Source: Bacteroidales bacterium UBA5548 (lineage in GTDB: Bacteria > Bacteroidota > Bacteroidia > Bacteroidales > UBA932). From it: 12,305 bases of DNA. A program made the translations under genes and the position numbers. The stretch is from the NCBI GenBank assembly GCA_002425935.1, contig DINE01000015.1, positions 6,857 to 19,161 of the forward strand. The letters are read 5' to 3'. Below, piece after piece: positions 5,815 through 12,300 of the stretch; the first letter of the stretch is position 1; every line of letters begins with the position of its first letter. The notes under the pieces were generated by a model. It was given only the letters and a program-made list of their open reading frames with translations, searched no databases and had not been told where the DNA came from.

Positions 5815-7119
5815 ATGCACACAAGTCCAAAATTCGTCAGTGCCGACGAAGCAGTCAAAGTGGTAATGTCGGGTGATCATATTCACCTGAGCAGTGTAGC
5901 CAGTGCTCCAAAAATCCTGATTGATGCATTAATACGTCGCGGAGAGAGAGCAGAATTCAAAGATGTTAGAATACACCACCTGCATACCGAGGGTGACGCG
6001 CCCTATGCAGACCAAAGGTTTGAGGGAATCTTCTTCCACCAGGCGTTTTTTGTGGGCTCAAATGTGAGAAAGAGCGTTCAGGCTGGTTACGCCGACTATA
6101 TTCCAATATTCCTGAGCGAAACCCAAAAGCTATACCGCTCGGGAGTACTGCCCTGCAATGTTGCAATGATTCAGGTTTCAACACCTGACAAGCACGGATT
6201 TGTTTCGCTGGGAACGTCAGTTGACGCAACGCTGGCTGCCATTGAGACTGCAGAGCATGTTATTGCTGTCATGAACAGTAATGTTCCTCGTGCATGGGGA
6301 GATGCAATGATTCCCCTCAGCATGATCGATTACTTCGTAGAAGACAACACCCCTTTGCACCCTGCTCACTTTGCAGAACCGGATGCAATCGAGACAGCAA
6401 TAGGAAAAAATTGCGCAGCACTTATCGAAGATGGCGCTACCCTGCAGATGGGTATCGGAGCAATTCCTAACGCAGTACTGGCTCAGCTGGGAGGTCACAA
6501 GAATCTTGGAATACACACAGAGATGTTTGCAGACGGCGTTCTTCCGCTGGTTGAGAGCGGCGTGATTAACGGTGCAGCCAAATCGATTGACAGAGGTAAG
6601 ATGGTTGCCACCTTTTTAATGGGTTCTCAGAAAGTTTACGACTTTATTGACGACAACCCTATGGTACTGATGCAGGATGTTGCATATACAAACGATCCGT
6701 TTATCATTGCCAAAAACCCAAGAGTGACTGCAATCAACTCGGCATTGCAGGTTGATATTACCGGACAGGTCTGCGCGGACTCACTTGGGACAACATTTTA
6801 CTCAGGCGTAGGAGGTCAGGTAGACTTTATCTACGGCGCATCTATGTCACAGGGTGGAAAAGCAATTATTGCAATGCCTTCTGTAACCAACAAAGGTGTA
6901 AGTAAAATTGCTCCTGTACTTAATCCGGGAGCCGGAGTTGTAACAACAAGAAATCATATTCACTGGTTTGTTACAGAGCATGGTGCCGTAAATCTGTATG
7001 GTAAATCACTTCAGGAGAGAGCACGTCTTGTTATAAGTATAGCGCACCCTGACCACAGGGAGGCTCTTGACAGAGCGGCGTTTGAAAGATTCGGGCCACA
7101 CTTCCATTTTAAAGGTTAA
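5815..7119 (+). CDS. Acetyl-CoA hydrolase/transferase family CoA-transferase (4-hydroxybutyrate/butyryl-CoA:acetate type)
   Basis: A 434-residue cytoplasmic family I CoA-transferase of the Cat2/AbfT/butyryl-CoA:acetate class, which moves CoA between acyl-CoAs and acetate in fermentation. Visible landmarks: QMGIGAIPNA (211-220), the catalytic glutamate in GIHTEMFADG (E236), the oxyanion/CoA-binding GVGGQVDFIYGA (331-342), and the conserved tail VVTTRNHIHWFVTEHGAVNL (375-394) followed by GKSLQERA. Full length, no truncation. The exact substrate (4-hydroxybutyrate, butyrate or succinate with acetate) cannot be fixed from sequence alone. The gene stands alone, with its own -7 element at 5762-5769 and a terminator directly after the stop. 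It shows somewhat more G/C-ending codons than its neighbours, as expected for an abundantly expressed metabolic enzyme. Confidence 0.9.
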   Translation: MHTSPKFVSADEAVKVVMSGDHIHLSSVASAPKILIDALIRRGERAEFKDVRIHHLHTEGDAPYADQRFEGIFFHQAFFVGSNVRKSVQAGYADYIPIFLSETQKLYRSGVLPCNVAMIQVSTPDKHGFVSLGTSVDATLAAIETAEHVIAVMNSNVPRAWGDAMIPLSMIDYFVEDNTPLHPAHFAEPDAIETAIGKNCAALIEDGATLQMGIGAIPNAVLAQLGGHKNLGIHTEMFADGVLPLVESGVINGAAKSIDRGKMVATFLMGSQKVYDFIDDNPMVLMQDVAYTNDPFIIAKNPRVTAINSALQVDITGQVCADSLGTTFYSGVGGQVDFIYGASMSQGGKAIIAMPSVTNKGVSKIAPVLNPGAGVVTTRNHIHWFVTEHGAVNLYGKSLQERARLVISIAHPDHREALDRAAFERFGPHFHFKG

Positions 7120-7133
7120 TTGTTTATATATGT

Positions 7134-7169
7134 AAAAAGAGGATGACCGTAAGGCCATCCTCTTTTTTT
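7134..7169. terminator. Bidirectional intrinsic terminator
   Basis: The left arm AAAAAGAGGATG (7134-7145) pairs with CATCCTCTTTTT (7156-7167). After one A/C mismatch the stem continues with CC/GG closing a GTAA loop. The A-run on one side and T-run on the other let it work on both strands. It sits 14 nt after the CoA-transferase stop and 16 nt from the end of the convergent FKBP gene. Confidence 0.88.
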
Positions 7170-7184
7170 ATATCTAATGCGCTA

Positions 7185-8168
7185 TTATTCAGGCAAAACT
7201 TCAATATAGAACATCATCTGCTGTTTTTTGCCTGTATTTTGAGCTGCATCTCCGTACCCCCATCCCGAAGAGAAGAAAGTAATAGCCTTGCCCCCTTGCT
7301 TCATCAGAAGAAGAGTCTGAGCAAATCCGTCAACAACAGAAGAGCCGGAGCCACTGCTTTTTCCCACCTCGTGTACCTCAATTGACTGAGGTGTGTACCT
7401 TGATGCATTTTCAGCACTGTAAATCTTGTATTTTCTGGCAGTATCTTCAATATTTGTATCAAACACAAAGCCATTCAAAAGGCGGCCAACATAGTTGTAT
7501 TTAATGTTTGATCCCACTTTTACAGAATCGCCGCTTCCGATACTTAACGGATAGTAGTAGTAACCTCTGAACAGAGAGTCAATGCCATCAAAGTAGTAGT
7601 TGCTGTACCTCTGGAGAGTATCAAGCTCATACTGAGGATAATCATCAATCACTTTAACTATCTCAACATCATAAACTGTTGTTGTTGCATGATATCGGTC
7701 ACTGTTTTTATATCCAAAATCGGATGCCCATGAAGGCAAAATAATTCTGGCCGATGTCCCCTCCCTCATTGTAGCAAAAGCCTCCTCCAAACCTCTTATT
7801 AAGGTATTATTACTCATCTCAAAGAGAACAGGGCCATAGTAATTGGCATAAGAGAAACCGCCAACCTGCTTGGCGATGTCATCTCTGGAGGTAGTAATAT
7901 AATTATTCTTTAGGTCAAGAGTAGAGTATCTTACGAAAAATGAGCTACCCTCTTTTATCTGTCTGCCTGTACCCTTTTTGTTTGTTATCACATAAACACC
8001 TGTTGACATTGGAGTCACAGAATCTTTGTATACAACCTTGATGTGGGCATCCAGAACTCTCTTCTCAATTGAGTCGGCATTGTCAACAACCTCTTTTGCA
8101 CATGAAGAAATTAATAAAATTGCCGAAAGGGCAAAAAGAACAGGTGACAATATTTGTTTGGTATTCAT
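7185..8168 (-). CDS. Lipoprotein with two tandem FKBP-type peptidyl-prolyl isomerase domains
   Basis: A 327-residue predicted lipoprotein. The signal peptide MNTKQILSPVLFALSAILLISSC ends in a lipobox with C23. A first FKBP-like domain spans ~55-173 and a second ~205-326. The second is closer to active FKBPs: NYVGRLLNGFVFDT (225-238), VVDGFAQTLLLMKQGGKA (278-295), SGWGYGD (301-307) and a closing FYIEVL. The first has large insertions and weaker active-site matches, so it may be a chaperone or binding domain. The mature protein begins CAKEVVD, so it is likely anchored in an outer or inner membrane leaflet and acts in envelope protein folding. The ATG at 8168 is chosen because it precedes the signal peptide directly; the longer frame starts at a TTG overlapping the -7 box at 8208-8215. 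It follows a second FKBP lipoprotein gene by 54 nt. Confidence 0.87.
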   Translation of the reverse strand: MNTKQILSPVLFALSAILLISSCAKEVVDNADSIEKRVLDAHIKVVYKDSVTPMSTGVYVITNKKGTGRQIKEGSSFFVRYSTLDLKNNYITTSRDDIAKQVGGFSYANYYGPVLFEMSNNTLIRGLEEAFATMREGTSARIILPSWASDFGYKNSDRYHATTTVYDVEIVKVIDDYPQYELDTLQRYSNYYFDGIDSLFRGYYYYPLSIGSGDSVKVGSNIKYNYVGRLLNGFVFDTNIEDTARKYKIYSAENASRYTPQSIEVHEVGKSSGSGSSVVDGFAQTLLLMKQGGKAITFFSSGWGYGDAAQNTGKKQQMMFYIEVLPE

Positions 8169-8207
8169 TCGATAAAGTATTTCCGGTTGTTTATTACAAA
8201 AATCGTA

Positions 8208-8215
8208 CAAAGTTA
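8208..8215 (-). promoter_or_regulatory. -7 box (TAACTTTG) before the two-domain FKBP lipoprotein gene
   Basis: The minus strand reads TAACTTTG, a TAnnTTTG match, in the 54-nt gap between the two FKBP genes and 39 nt upstream of the ATG at 8168. It suggests the second FKBP gene can be transcribed independently of nrnA. No -33 TTTG is apparent. Confidence 0.5.
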
Positions 8216-8222
8216 GAAAAAT

Positions 8223-8756
8223 TTAATTCTTTTTTACATCTCTCACCCATACCTCGTATATCAGCGAAGACATTTTAGGTACCAGACCAATCTGAACCGG
8301 CCCGAATCCTTTTCTGGCAGAAAATATTACATAACAGCGCTCACCCTTTCTAACCCCCTGCAAACCAATATCCAGACCGGGAAGTAACTCTCCCTTACCT
8401 ACTCTTATGCGTCGCGGATAAAAGATATTTTCATCCTGTGTAATGCCGGCAGCAGTTGCAATTGAGCGAATATTTGTCGAAAAGAGAAAACCCTTGCCCG
8501 AACTAAAAAGGTAAGCAGCATATTCAAAAATAAGTGAATCACCCTGTTGAACAGTAATCTCTTCACTACCCTCATCAAGTACTACTCTCCAAACGAAGTC
8601 GCTTACCTCAACCCTGTTCTGCGAAAATGTTGCAGCATAACTCTCGATGCTCTTCTCCTGCTGAACCATAAGATTAACCCTGTCCTCCTTCGCACACGAA
8701 AGTACAGCAAAAAACATCAGAGCCGCAGCCAATAAATTTAATAGAGATATTTTCAT
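8223..8756 (-). CDS. Single-domain FKBP-like lipoprotein (GldI-like)
   Basis: A 177-residue predicted lipoprotein with signal peptide MKISLLNLLAAALMFFAVLSC and lipobox cysteine C21. Residues ~65-175 form one FKBP-type domain: GDSLIFEYAAYLFSSGKGF (72-90), the central RRIRVGKGELLPGLDIGLQGVRKGER (115-140), and RKGFGPVQIGLVPKMSSLIYEVWV (148-171). The LLPGLDIGLQGVRKGE block corresponds to the canonical VIPGW..GL..M..GE. The ATG overlaps the TGA of nrnA as ATGA, so translation is coupled. In gliding Bacteroidota the FKBP lipoprotein GldI is encoded beside an nrnA-like gene; this gene occupies the same position. No other gliding gene is visible, and a general envelope foldase role is at least as likely. 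Confidence 0.83.
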   Translation of the reverse strand: MKISLLNLLAAALMFFAVLSCAKEDRVNLMVQQEKSIESYAATFSQNRVEVSDFVWRVVLDEGSEEITVQQGDSLIFEYAAYLFSSGKGFLFSTNIRSIATAAGITQDENIFYPRRIRVGKGELLPGLDIGLQGVRKGERCYVIFSARKGFGPVQIGLVPKMSSLIYEVWVRDVKKN

Positions 8757-9796
8757 ACTTTTTTAATACACTCATCAAAGCTCTCTTCGAGTTTGCTTTC
8801 AAAATAATCTGAGACCTGATCAAACGGGATAAAAAGCTTTCCTCCTGCCGCCCTCTCGTGTCCGCCTCCGTTAAAATGCATTCTTGAGAGCCGGTTTACT
8901 GAAAAGTCGTTTGTAGATCTAAGCGAAACTCTAACATGATCATCTTTTTGTGTAAAGAGAGCAGATATATTAACCCCCTTTATGTTTAACGGCAAATTCA
9001 CAAAACCCTCAGCATCACCCTCAGAAAAATTATATCTCTTCTGCTCTTCCAGCGACAAAGTTATGTAGCCTGCCCCAAAACGATCCAGAATTACCATCTT
9101 GTTAAGGAGCATATGACCAAGCAGCCTCATTCTCTCTTCTGAAAAGCCTCCAAATACCAGATGCTGCAACATATCCTTATCGACACCTGATTCAAGCAAT
9201 ATTGATGCCATCATGAATGTTCCCGAACTAACCGAATTTGAAAAGTTGTTGGTGTCTGTCATCATCCCCACATACAGAGATTTTGCAGTCTCCTGACTGA
9301 GCATCTCACTTTTACCCTTATTTTTCTGAACAGAGAGTAACAGCCAGAACAGAAGCTCTGCAGTGGAGGAGACCTCAGTATCAGAAATTACAAGATCAAA
9401 AGTCTCTGTATCAGGCATCGGGTGATGATCTATAAGTATTTTGAAAGCCTCTGAATCAAGCACATGCTTCTCAAGTTCGTCGACACGTGAGAGCTGATTA
9501 AAGTCCAGTGCTATTATAAGATCGGCCTTGTCAGCTAACTCAATTGCCCTATCACGCTCCAGGCTGTAAACAACAATCTCTTTATCTTCATCAAGAAAGG
9601 AGAGGTAATCAGGATAGGTGTTCGGCACTACAATCACAGAGTTTATACCTCTTGATTTAAGGAAGTTTTTTAATCCCGTAACAGACCCAATTGCATCACC
9701 GTCAGGATTGGAGTGGCTAATAAGAAGTATATCAGACGAGCATTTTATTCGCTCAAGAAACTGTTCAGATTCTTTGATTATGATGTGTTGACTCAT
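8753..9796 (-). CDS. nrnA: NrnA-type DHH phosphoesterase (oligoribonuclease / pAp phosphatase)
   Basis: A 347-residue DHH/DHHA1 protein. NrnA degrades short RNA oligomers to mononucleotides and dephosphorylates 3',5'-pAp, a toxic by-product of sulfur assimilation. The DHH domain shows SHSNPDGDAIGS (27-38; H28, D32, D34), ALDFN (96-100), the namesake DHHP (123-126), and TDTNNFSNS (180-188). The DHHA1 domain ends with the RNA-binding FNGGGHERAAGG (308-319). All expected metal ligands appear present, so it should be active. c-di-AMP phosphodiesterase (GdpP/DhhP) is a relative, but there are no PAS or GGDEF domains and the length fits NrnA. It has its own -7 element (9813-9820) and is followed directly by two FKBP lipoprotein genes. 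Confidence 0.9.
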   Translation of the reverse strand: MSQHIIIKESEQFLERIKCSSDILLISHSNPDGDAIGSVTGLKNFLKSRGINSVIVVPNTYPDYLSFLDEDKEIVVYSLERDRAIELADKADLIIALDFNQLSRVDELEKHVLDSEAFKILIDHHPMPDTETFDLVISDTEVSSTAELLFWLLLSVQKNKGKSEMLSQETAKSLYVGMMTDTNNFSNSVSSGTFMMASILLESGVDKDMLQHLVFGGFSEERMRLLGHMLLNKMVILDRFGAGYITLSLEEQKRYNFSEGDAEGFVNLPLNIKGVNISALFTQKDDHVRVSLRSTNDFSVNRLSRMHFNGGGHERAAGGKLFIPFDQVSDYFESKLEESFDECIKKV

Positions 9797-9812
9797 ATTA
9801 AAATAATTGGGA

Positions 9813-9820
9813 CAAATTTA
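9813..9820 (-). promoter_or_regulatory. -7 box (TAAATTTG) for nrnA
   Basis: On the minus strand TAAATTTG matches TAnnTTTG and lies 16 nt upstream of the nrnA ATG, giving a very short leader. It is in the 131-nt divergent region shared with the plus-strand promoter at 9854-9861. Confidence 0.5.
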
Positions 9821-9830
9821 AAAAAATATA

Positions 9831-9861
9831 TTGCGGGGTCTAAATATTTATTTTACTTTTG
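9831..9861 (+). promoter_or_regulatory. Promoter (TTG, N20, TACTTTTG) for the membrane protein / DUF3822 / rsmD operon
   Basis: TACTTTTG (9854-9861) matches the -7 consensus TAnnTTTG, with a TTG at 9831-9833 separated by 20 nt as a partial -33 element. The predicted leader to the ATG at 9928 is about 60 nt, with no Shine-Dalgarno sequence. Confidence 0.6.
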
Positions 9862-9927
9862 TGGAACTTATTTGGAACCAGACCACGTTTTCGGCACAGA
9901 AGATTAATATAAATTCAAATATATCAA

Positions 9928-10533
9928 ATGAAAAAGATCTTAATTTTAGTTGTACTGCCTGCGATAGTAGTAGTTTTAGGCTATTTGATTTTTAAGAGCG
10001 TTCAACAGCCTGTTGAATTTGAAAAGCAAAGAAAAATCAGAGAGAGTGTCTGCATTGAGAGACTAAAAGATATCCGTACTCTGCAGGTCGCATATAAATC
10101 AAAGTACAATAAATTTACCTCCGATATGGATTCACTGATTGATTTCTACAACAACGGAACAATCACAATCGTCAGAAAAATCGGATCTTTTGATGACTCA
10201 GTGGCAGTTGCCCAGAAGAGAGTTTTCCGTGACAGTATTCCTATTGCTGTAAGAGACACTCTGCTTAAAAGACCCGGTTTCATAGTGGATTCAATAGCTT
10301 ACATACCTTTCAGCGGTGGAAAGAAGATGCTGATGCAGGCAGTTTTTGCCAAAGTATCAGGTATCGATGTTCCTCTGTTCGAAGCTGCAGCTCCATACGA
10401 TTACCTGCTTGCAGGCCTCGACAGGCAGCTGGTAGTTAATCTGAATGGTGACCGCGAAATTCAGGGCCGTTACAAAGGTTTAAAGGTAGGTAGTGTAGAT
10501 GCACCAAACAACAATGCCGGAAACTGGGAATAA
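9928..10533 (+). CDS. Membrane-anchored protein of unknown function
   Basis: I do not recognise a named family with confidence. The 201-residue protein has a short KK start and one hydrophobic segment (~4-22, ILILVVLPAIVVVLGYLIF) with no lipobox, so it is probably anchored in the inner membrane with the rest in the periplasm. Residues ~29-60 are highly charged and helical (EFEKQRKIRESVCIERLKDI), continuing into TLQVAYKSKYNKF, a layout like type II pseudopilins or PilN-like proteins. The rest is mixed alpha/beta, ending in a probably disordered tail (GSVDAPNNNAGNWE). It is preceded by a promoter at 9854-9861 and followed after 5 nt by the DUF3822 gene, with which it is certainly cotranscribed. 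Confidence 0.8.
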   Translation: MKKILILVVLPAIVVVLGYLIFKSVQQPVEFEKQRKIRESVCIERLKDIRTLQVAYKSKYNKFTSDMDSLIDFYNNGTITIVRKIGSFDDSVAVAQKRVFRDSIPIAVRDTLLKRPGFIVDSIAYIPFSGGKKMLMQAVFAKVSGIDVPLFEAAAPYDYLLAGLDRQLVVNLNGDREIQGRYKGLKVGSVDAPNNNAGNWE

Positions 10534-10538
10534 CAAAT

Positions 10539-11351
10539 ATGCCTGTAATTGTCAATAGTCAGCTTCAGCTGGGGAAGACAACGGAATATAGACTATCCAT
10601 TCAAGCTGACTTGAATGGATTTTCTTTTTCAATCGTTGACGACAAGCTTCACAAACCACTCTATGTGTATGCTTCTGATTTCACTATGGACAAAGAGGAT
10701 ATGGCTCTCTTTGCCAAAAAGAGTGCAGATGTACTTAAAAATACACCGGTTCTGAAAAGTAAATTCAGGAAAGTTGAGATTATTTATGGTACTGAAAAAT
10801 ACTTATTGATTCCATCCGGATTACACACAAAAGGGAACGAACTTAAGGATCTTACAGCTCTTCACAAGCTTGACGAGCTTGACGAAATCAATGTTTCTGA
10901 AGTCCAATCAGAAAACATGAAGATACTGTTTGCTGCAAACAGCACCCTACTAAATGTTATCAAGGAGTATCAACCTGATTTTAAACTTTACCCATCTATA
11001 TATCCCTACCTGAAATTTCTACCTTGTTTCCCTGAGCACAACAAGATACTGTTTCACTATGTAAAAGGAAGTGTTACAATTGTTGCATCTGAAGGCTCTA
11101 AAATTGTCTTCTGCAACACATTCCCTGCTATTCACTTTAACTCGGCATTATACTTTTTGCTGCTAACGTTAAAGGAGACGCAATTTAACCCGGAGCAGAC
11201 AACAGTCTTCACAGGAGGAAACATAAAAGATCTTGAGATATTTGATATTTCAAAGTACTTCTCATCGGTGAAATACTTCAGAAACCCTTCAACTCCGCTG
11301 CCTGATCAATTTTCAGAGATGAAGTACTCATCAATGATGTTTGAGCTTTGA
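10539..11351 (+). CDS. DUF3822 family protein (probable actin-like ATPase fold)
   Basis: A 270-residue soluble protein of the Bacteroidota-restricted DUF3822 family, which I recall as having an actin-like ATPase fold from structural genomics work on a Bacteroides homologue. Recognisable parts are the N-terminal TEYRLSIQADLNGFSFSIVD (15-34), and a second half with LFHYVKGSVTIVASEGSKIVFCNTF (171-195), the ALYFLLLTLKETQFNPEQT segment (203-221) and the glycine turn VFTGGNIKD (223-231). No transmembrane segment is present. Function is unknown. The fold would be similar to PilM/FtsA-type proteins, and the upstream neighbour is a single-pass membrane protein, so a cytoplasmic partner of a membrane assembly is a fair guess. 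It ends 4 nt before rsmD. A terminator-like hairpin lies in its first 28 codons. Confidence 0.83.
   Translation: MPVIVNSQLQLGKTTEYRLSIQADLNGFSFSIVDDKLHKPLYVYASDFTMDKEDMALFAKKSADVLKNTPVLKSKFRKVEIIYGTEKYLLIPSGLHTKGNELKDLTALHKLDELDEINVSEVQSENMKILFAANSTLLNVIKEYQPDFKLYPSIYPYLKFLPCFPEHNKILFHYVKGSVTIVASEGSKIVFCNTFPAIHFNSALYFLLLTLKETQFNPEQTTVFTGGNIKDLEIFDISKYFSSVKYFRNPSTPLPDQFSEMKYSSMMFEL
10595..10629 (+). terminator. Terminator-like hairpin inside the DUF3822 coding region
   Basis: ATCCATTCAAG (10595-10605) and CTTGAATGGAT (10610-10620) form a perfect 11-bp inverted repeat around a CTGA tetraloop, followed at once by a T-rich tract (TTTCTTTTT). It lies ~60 nt into the DUF3822 gene on the coding strand. 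The shape is that of an intrinsic terminator, but the stem is A/T-rich and the gene continues through it, so it may act as a polarity or attenuation site, or be chance. The structure is seen; the function is inference. Confidence 0.4.
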
Positions 11352-11355
11352 TGAT

Positions 11356-11898
11356 ATGAGAATAATTGGCGGTGAATTAAAAGGGAGGCAGATTGTGCCT
11401 CCAAGAAACTTTTCGGCAAGACCAACTACTGACTTTGCCAAAGAGGGACTTTTCAACACTCTTTCCAATATTTACGACTTTGAAGAGACCGTTGTACTCG
11501 ACCTCTTCTCCGGAACCGGTGGAATCAGCCTGGAGTTTGCCTCCAGAGGGTGCAAATCGGTGACAGCCGTTGAGATGAATGTCGTTCATGCAAACTTCAT
11601 AAAAAGTACTGCTGCAGCGTTAAAAGTCAACGGACTTAATGTTGTCCGTCATAATGTTTTTGATTTTCTGAATATCTGCCGTATTAAATTTGATGTAATT
11701 TTTGCTGATCCCCCGTATGATATAGATAATCTGGCGGGAATACCGGATAAGATATTAAATGCATCAATCCTCAAAGAGGACGGTCTGCTTATTTTTGAAC
11801 ACCCGGCAGCATTTAACTTCACTTCACACCAGAATTTTATTAAAGAGAAGAGATATGGCAATGTCCACTTCACTTTCTTTAAAATTTTGCATCAATAA
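11356..11898 (+). CDS. rsmD: 16S rRNA (guanine(966)-N(2))-methyltransferase RsmD
   Basis: RsmD methylates N2 of G966 in 16S rRNA during 30S assembly, using SAM. The 180-residue protein has the typical opening MRIIGGELKGR, the RPTTDFAKEGLFNTL segment (22-36), SAM-binding motif I LDLFSGTGG (48-56), AVEMN with the ribose-binding acidic residue (71-75), and the catalytic DPPYD (118-122). It is full length. The frame extends to a TTG at 11341 inside the previous gene, but the ATG at 11356 matches the family N-terminus and sits 4 nt after the DUF3822 stop (TGATGATATG), indicating coupled translation. The neighbouring DUF3822 gene is a recurrent Bacteroidota partner of rsmD. Confidence 0.93.
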   Translation: MRIIGGELKGRQIVPPRNFSARPTTDFAKEGLFNTLSNIYDFEETVVLDLFSGTGGISLEFASRGCKSVTAVEMNVVHANFIKSTAAALKVNGLNVVRHNVFDFLNICRIKFDVIFADPPYDIDNLAGIPDKILNASILKEDGLLIFEHPAAFNFTSHQNFIKEKRYGNVHFTFFKILHQ

Positions 11899-11900
11899 AT

Positions 11901-11931
11901 TTTGCAGATAATAAAATAGTCCCTATATTTG
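11901..11931 (+). promoter_or_regulatory. Consensus Bacteroidota promoter (TTTG, N19, TATATTTG) for tRNA-Asp
   Basis: TTTG (11901-11904) and TATATTTG (11924-11931) are exact matches to the -33 and -7 consensus with a 19-nt spacer. The tRNA begins 20 nt after the box, leaving a short trimmed 5' leader. This is the best promoter in the window and supports assignment to the Bacteroidota. Confidence 0.8.
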
Positions 11932-11951
11932 CAGTCCCAAAAGGGAACACT

Positions 11952-12028
11952 GGTGTGGTAGTTCAGCTGGTTAGAATACCTGCCTGTCACGCAGGGGGTC
12001 GCGGGTTCGAGTCCCGTCCATACCGCCA
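11952..12028 (+). tRNA. tRNA-Asp (anticodon GUC), CCA encoded
   Basis: A complete cloverleaf. The acceptor arm GGTGTGG pairs with CCATACC (one G-T pair), the D arm lies around TAGTTCAGCTGGTTA, the anticodon stem is CCTGC/GCAGG with loop CTGTCAC giving anticodon GTC, and the T arm is GCGGG TTCGAGT CCCGT. The discriminator is G73 and the terminal CCA is encoded in the DNA. It has its own promoter and terminator, so it is a single-gene unit. Confidence 0.97.
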
Positions 12029-12049
12029 GAGTTAATTTCTCAAAACCAG

Positions 12050-12082
12050 AGCCTGTAAGTTAATCACTTACAGGCTTTTTTT
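12050..12082 (+). terminator. Intrinsic terminator after tRNA-Asp
   Basis: AGCCTGTAAGT (12050-12060) and ACTTACAGGCT (12066-12076) form a perfect 11-bp stem with a five-base loop, followed by a T-run. It lies 21 nt after the tRNA CCA end and is the strongest terminator in the window. Confidence 0.92.
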
Positions 12083-12088
12083 ATTAGA

Positions 12089-12300
12089 TTACCTGCTTGA
12101 TCCGGGAAGTTCCGGATCATAAGTAAAAGTTTTGGGGAAGAGTTTAAATATTTCAAAAACGTGGCAATTCATTGTTGTTCCCAACTGGTATGTTGGAATG
12201 TTTTGAGATAACAGTTCAACGGAGTAACCTGCTGTCAATATTCGCACAAATCCTCAACTCTAAGGCAACATTTGTTTTCCGATAATTTTCTGCGGCTACT
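12089..12300 (-). pseudogene. Possible remnant of a gene C-terminus, split by frameshifts
   Basis: No intact frame exists in the final ~215 bases. On the minus strand one frame reads ...RILTAGYSVELLSQNIPTYQ and then LGTT. A different frame continues at the same place as NNELPRFEIFKLFPKTFTYD and PELPGSSR, ending in TAA at 12089-12091. Both pieces have protein-like composition and join with one frame change near 12163-12180. Upstream frames are also broken (for example SRRKLSENKCCLRVEDLCEY before a stop). This fits a decayed gene or sequencing/assembly indels; the family is not recognised. The convergent tRNA terminator abuts the C-terminus. Confidence 0.35.

Noticed and set aside
5966..6516. 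Minus-strand open frames inside the CoA-transferase gene
   Set aside because: They are antisense shadows of a fully conserved enzyme, with no family resemblance and no leader elements.
7143..7385. Plus-strand open frame beginning in the terminator hairpin
   Set aside because: It starts inside the terminator and lies antisense to the FKBP lipoprotein gene; the product shows no recognisable features.
8169..8210. Longer N-terminus for the two-domain FKBP lipoprotein from a TTG at 8210
   Set aside because: It would put 14 extra residues before a textbook lipoprotein signal peptide and would overlap the -7 box.
12098..12119. Perfect 8-bp inverted repeat TGATCCGG / CCGGATCA with a 6-nt loop
   Set aside because: No T-run follows on either strand, and it falls within the putative C-terminal coding remnant. 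It may be chance or part of that gene, so I do not call it a terminator or operator.
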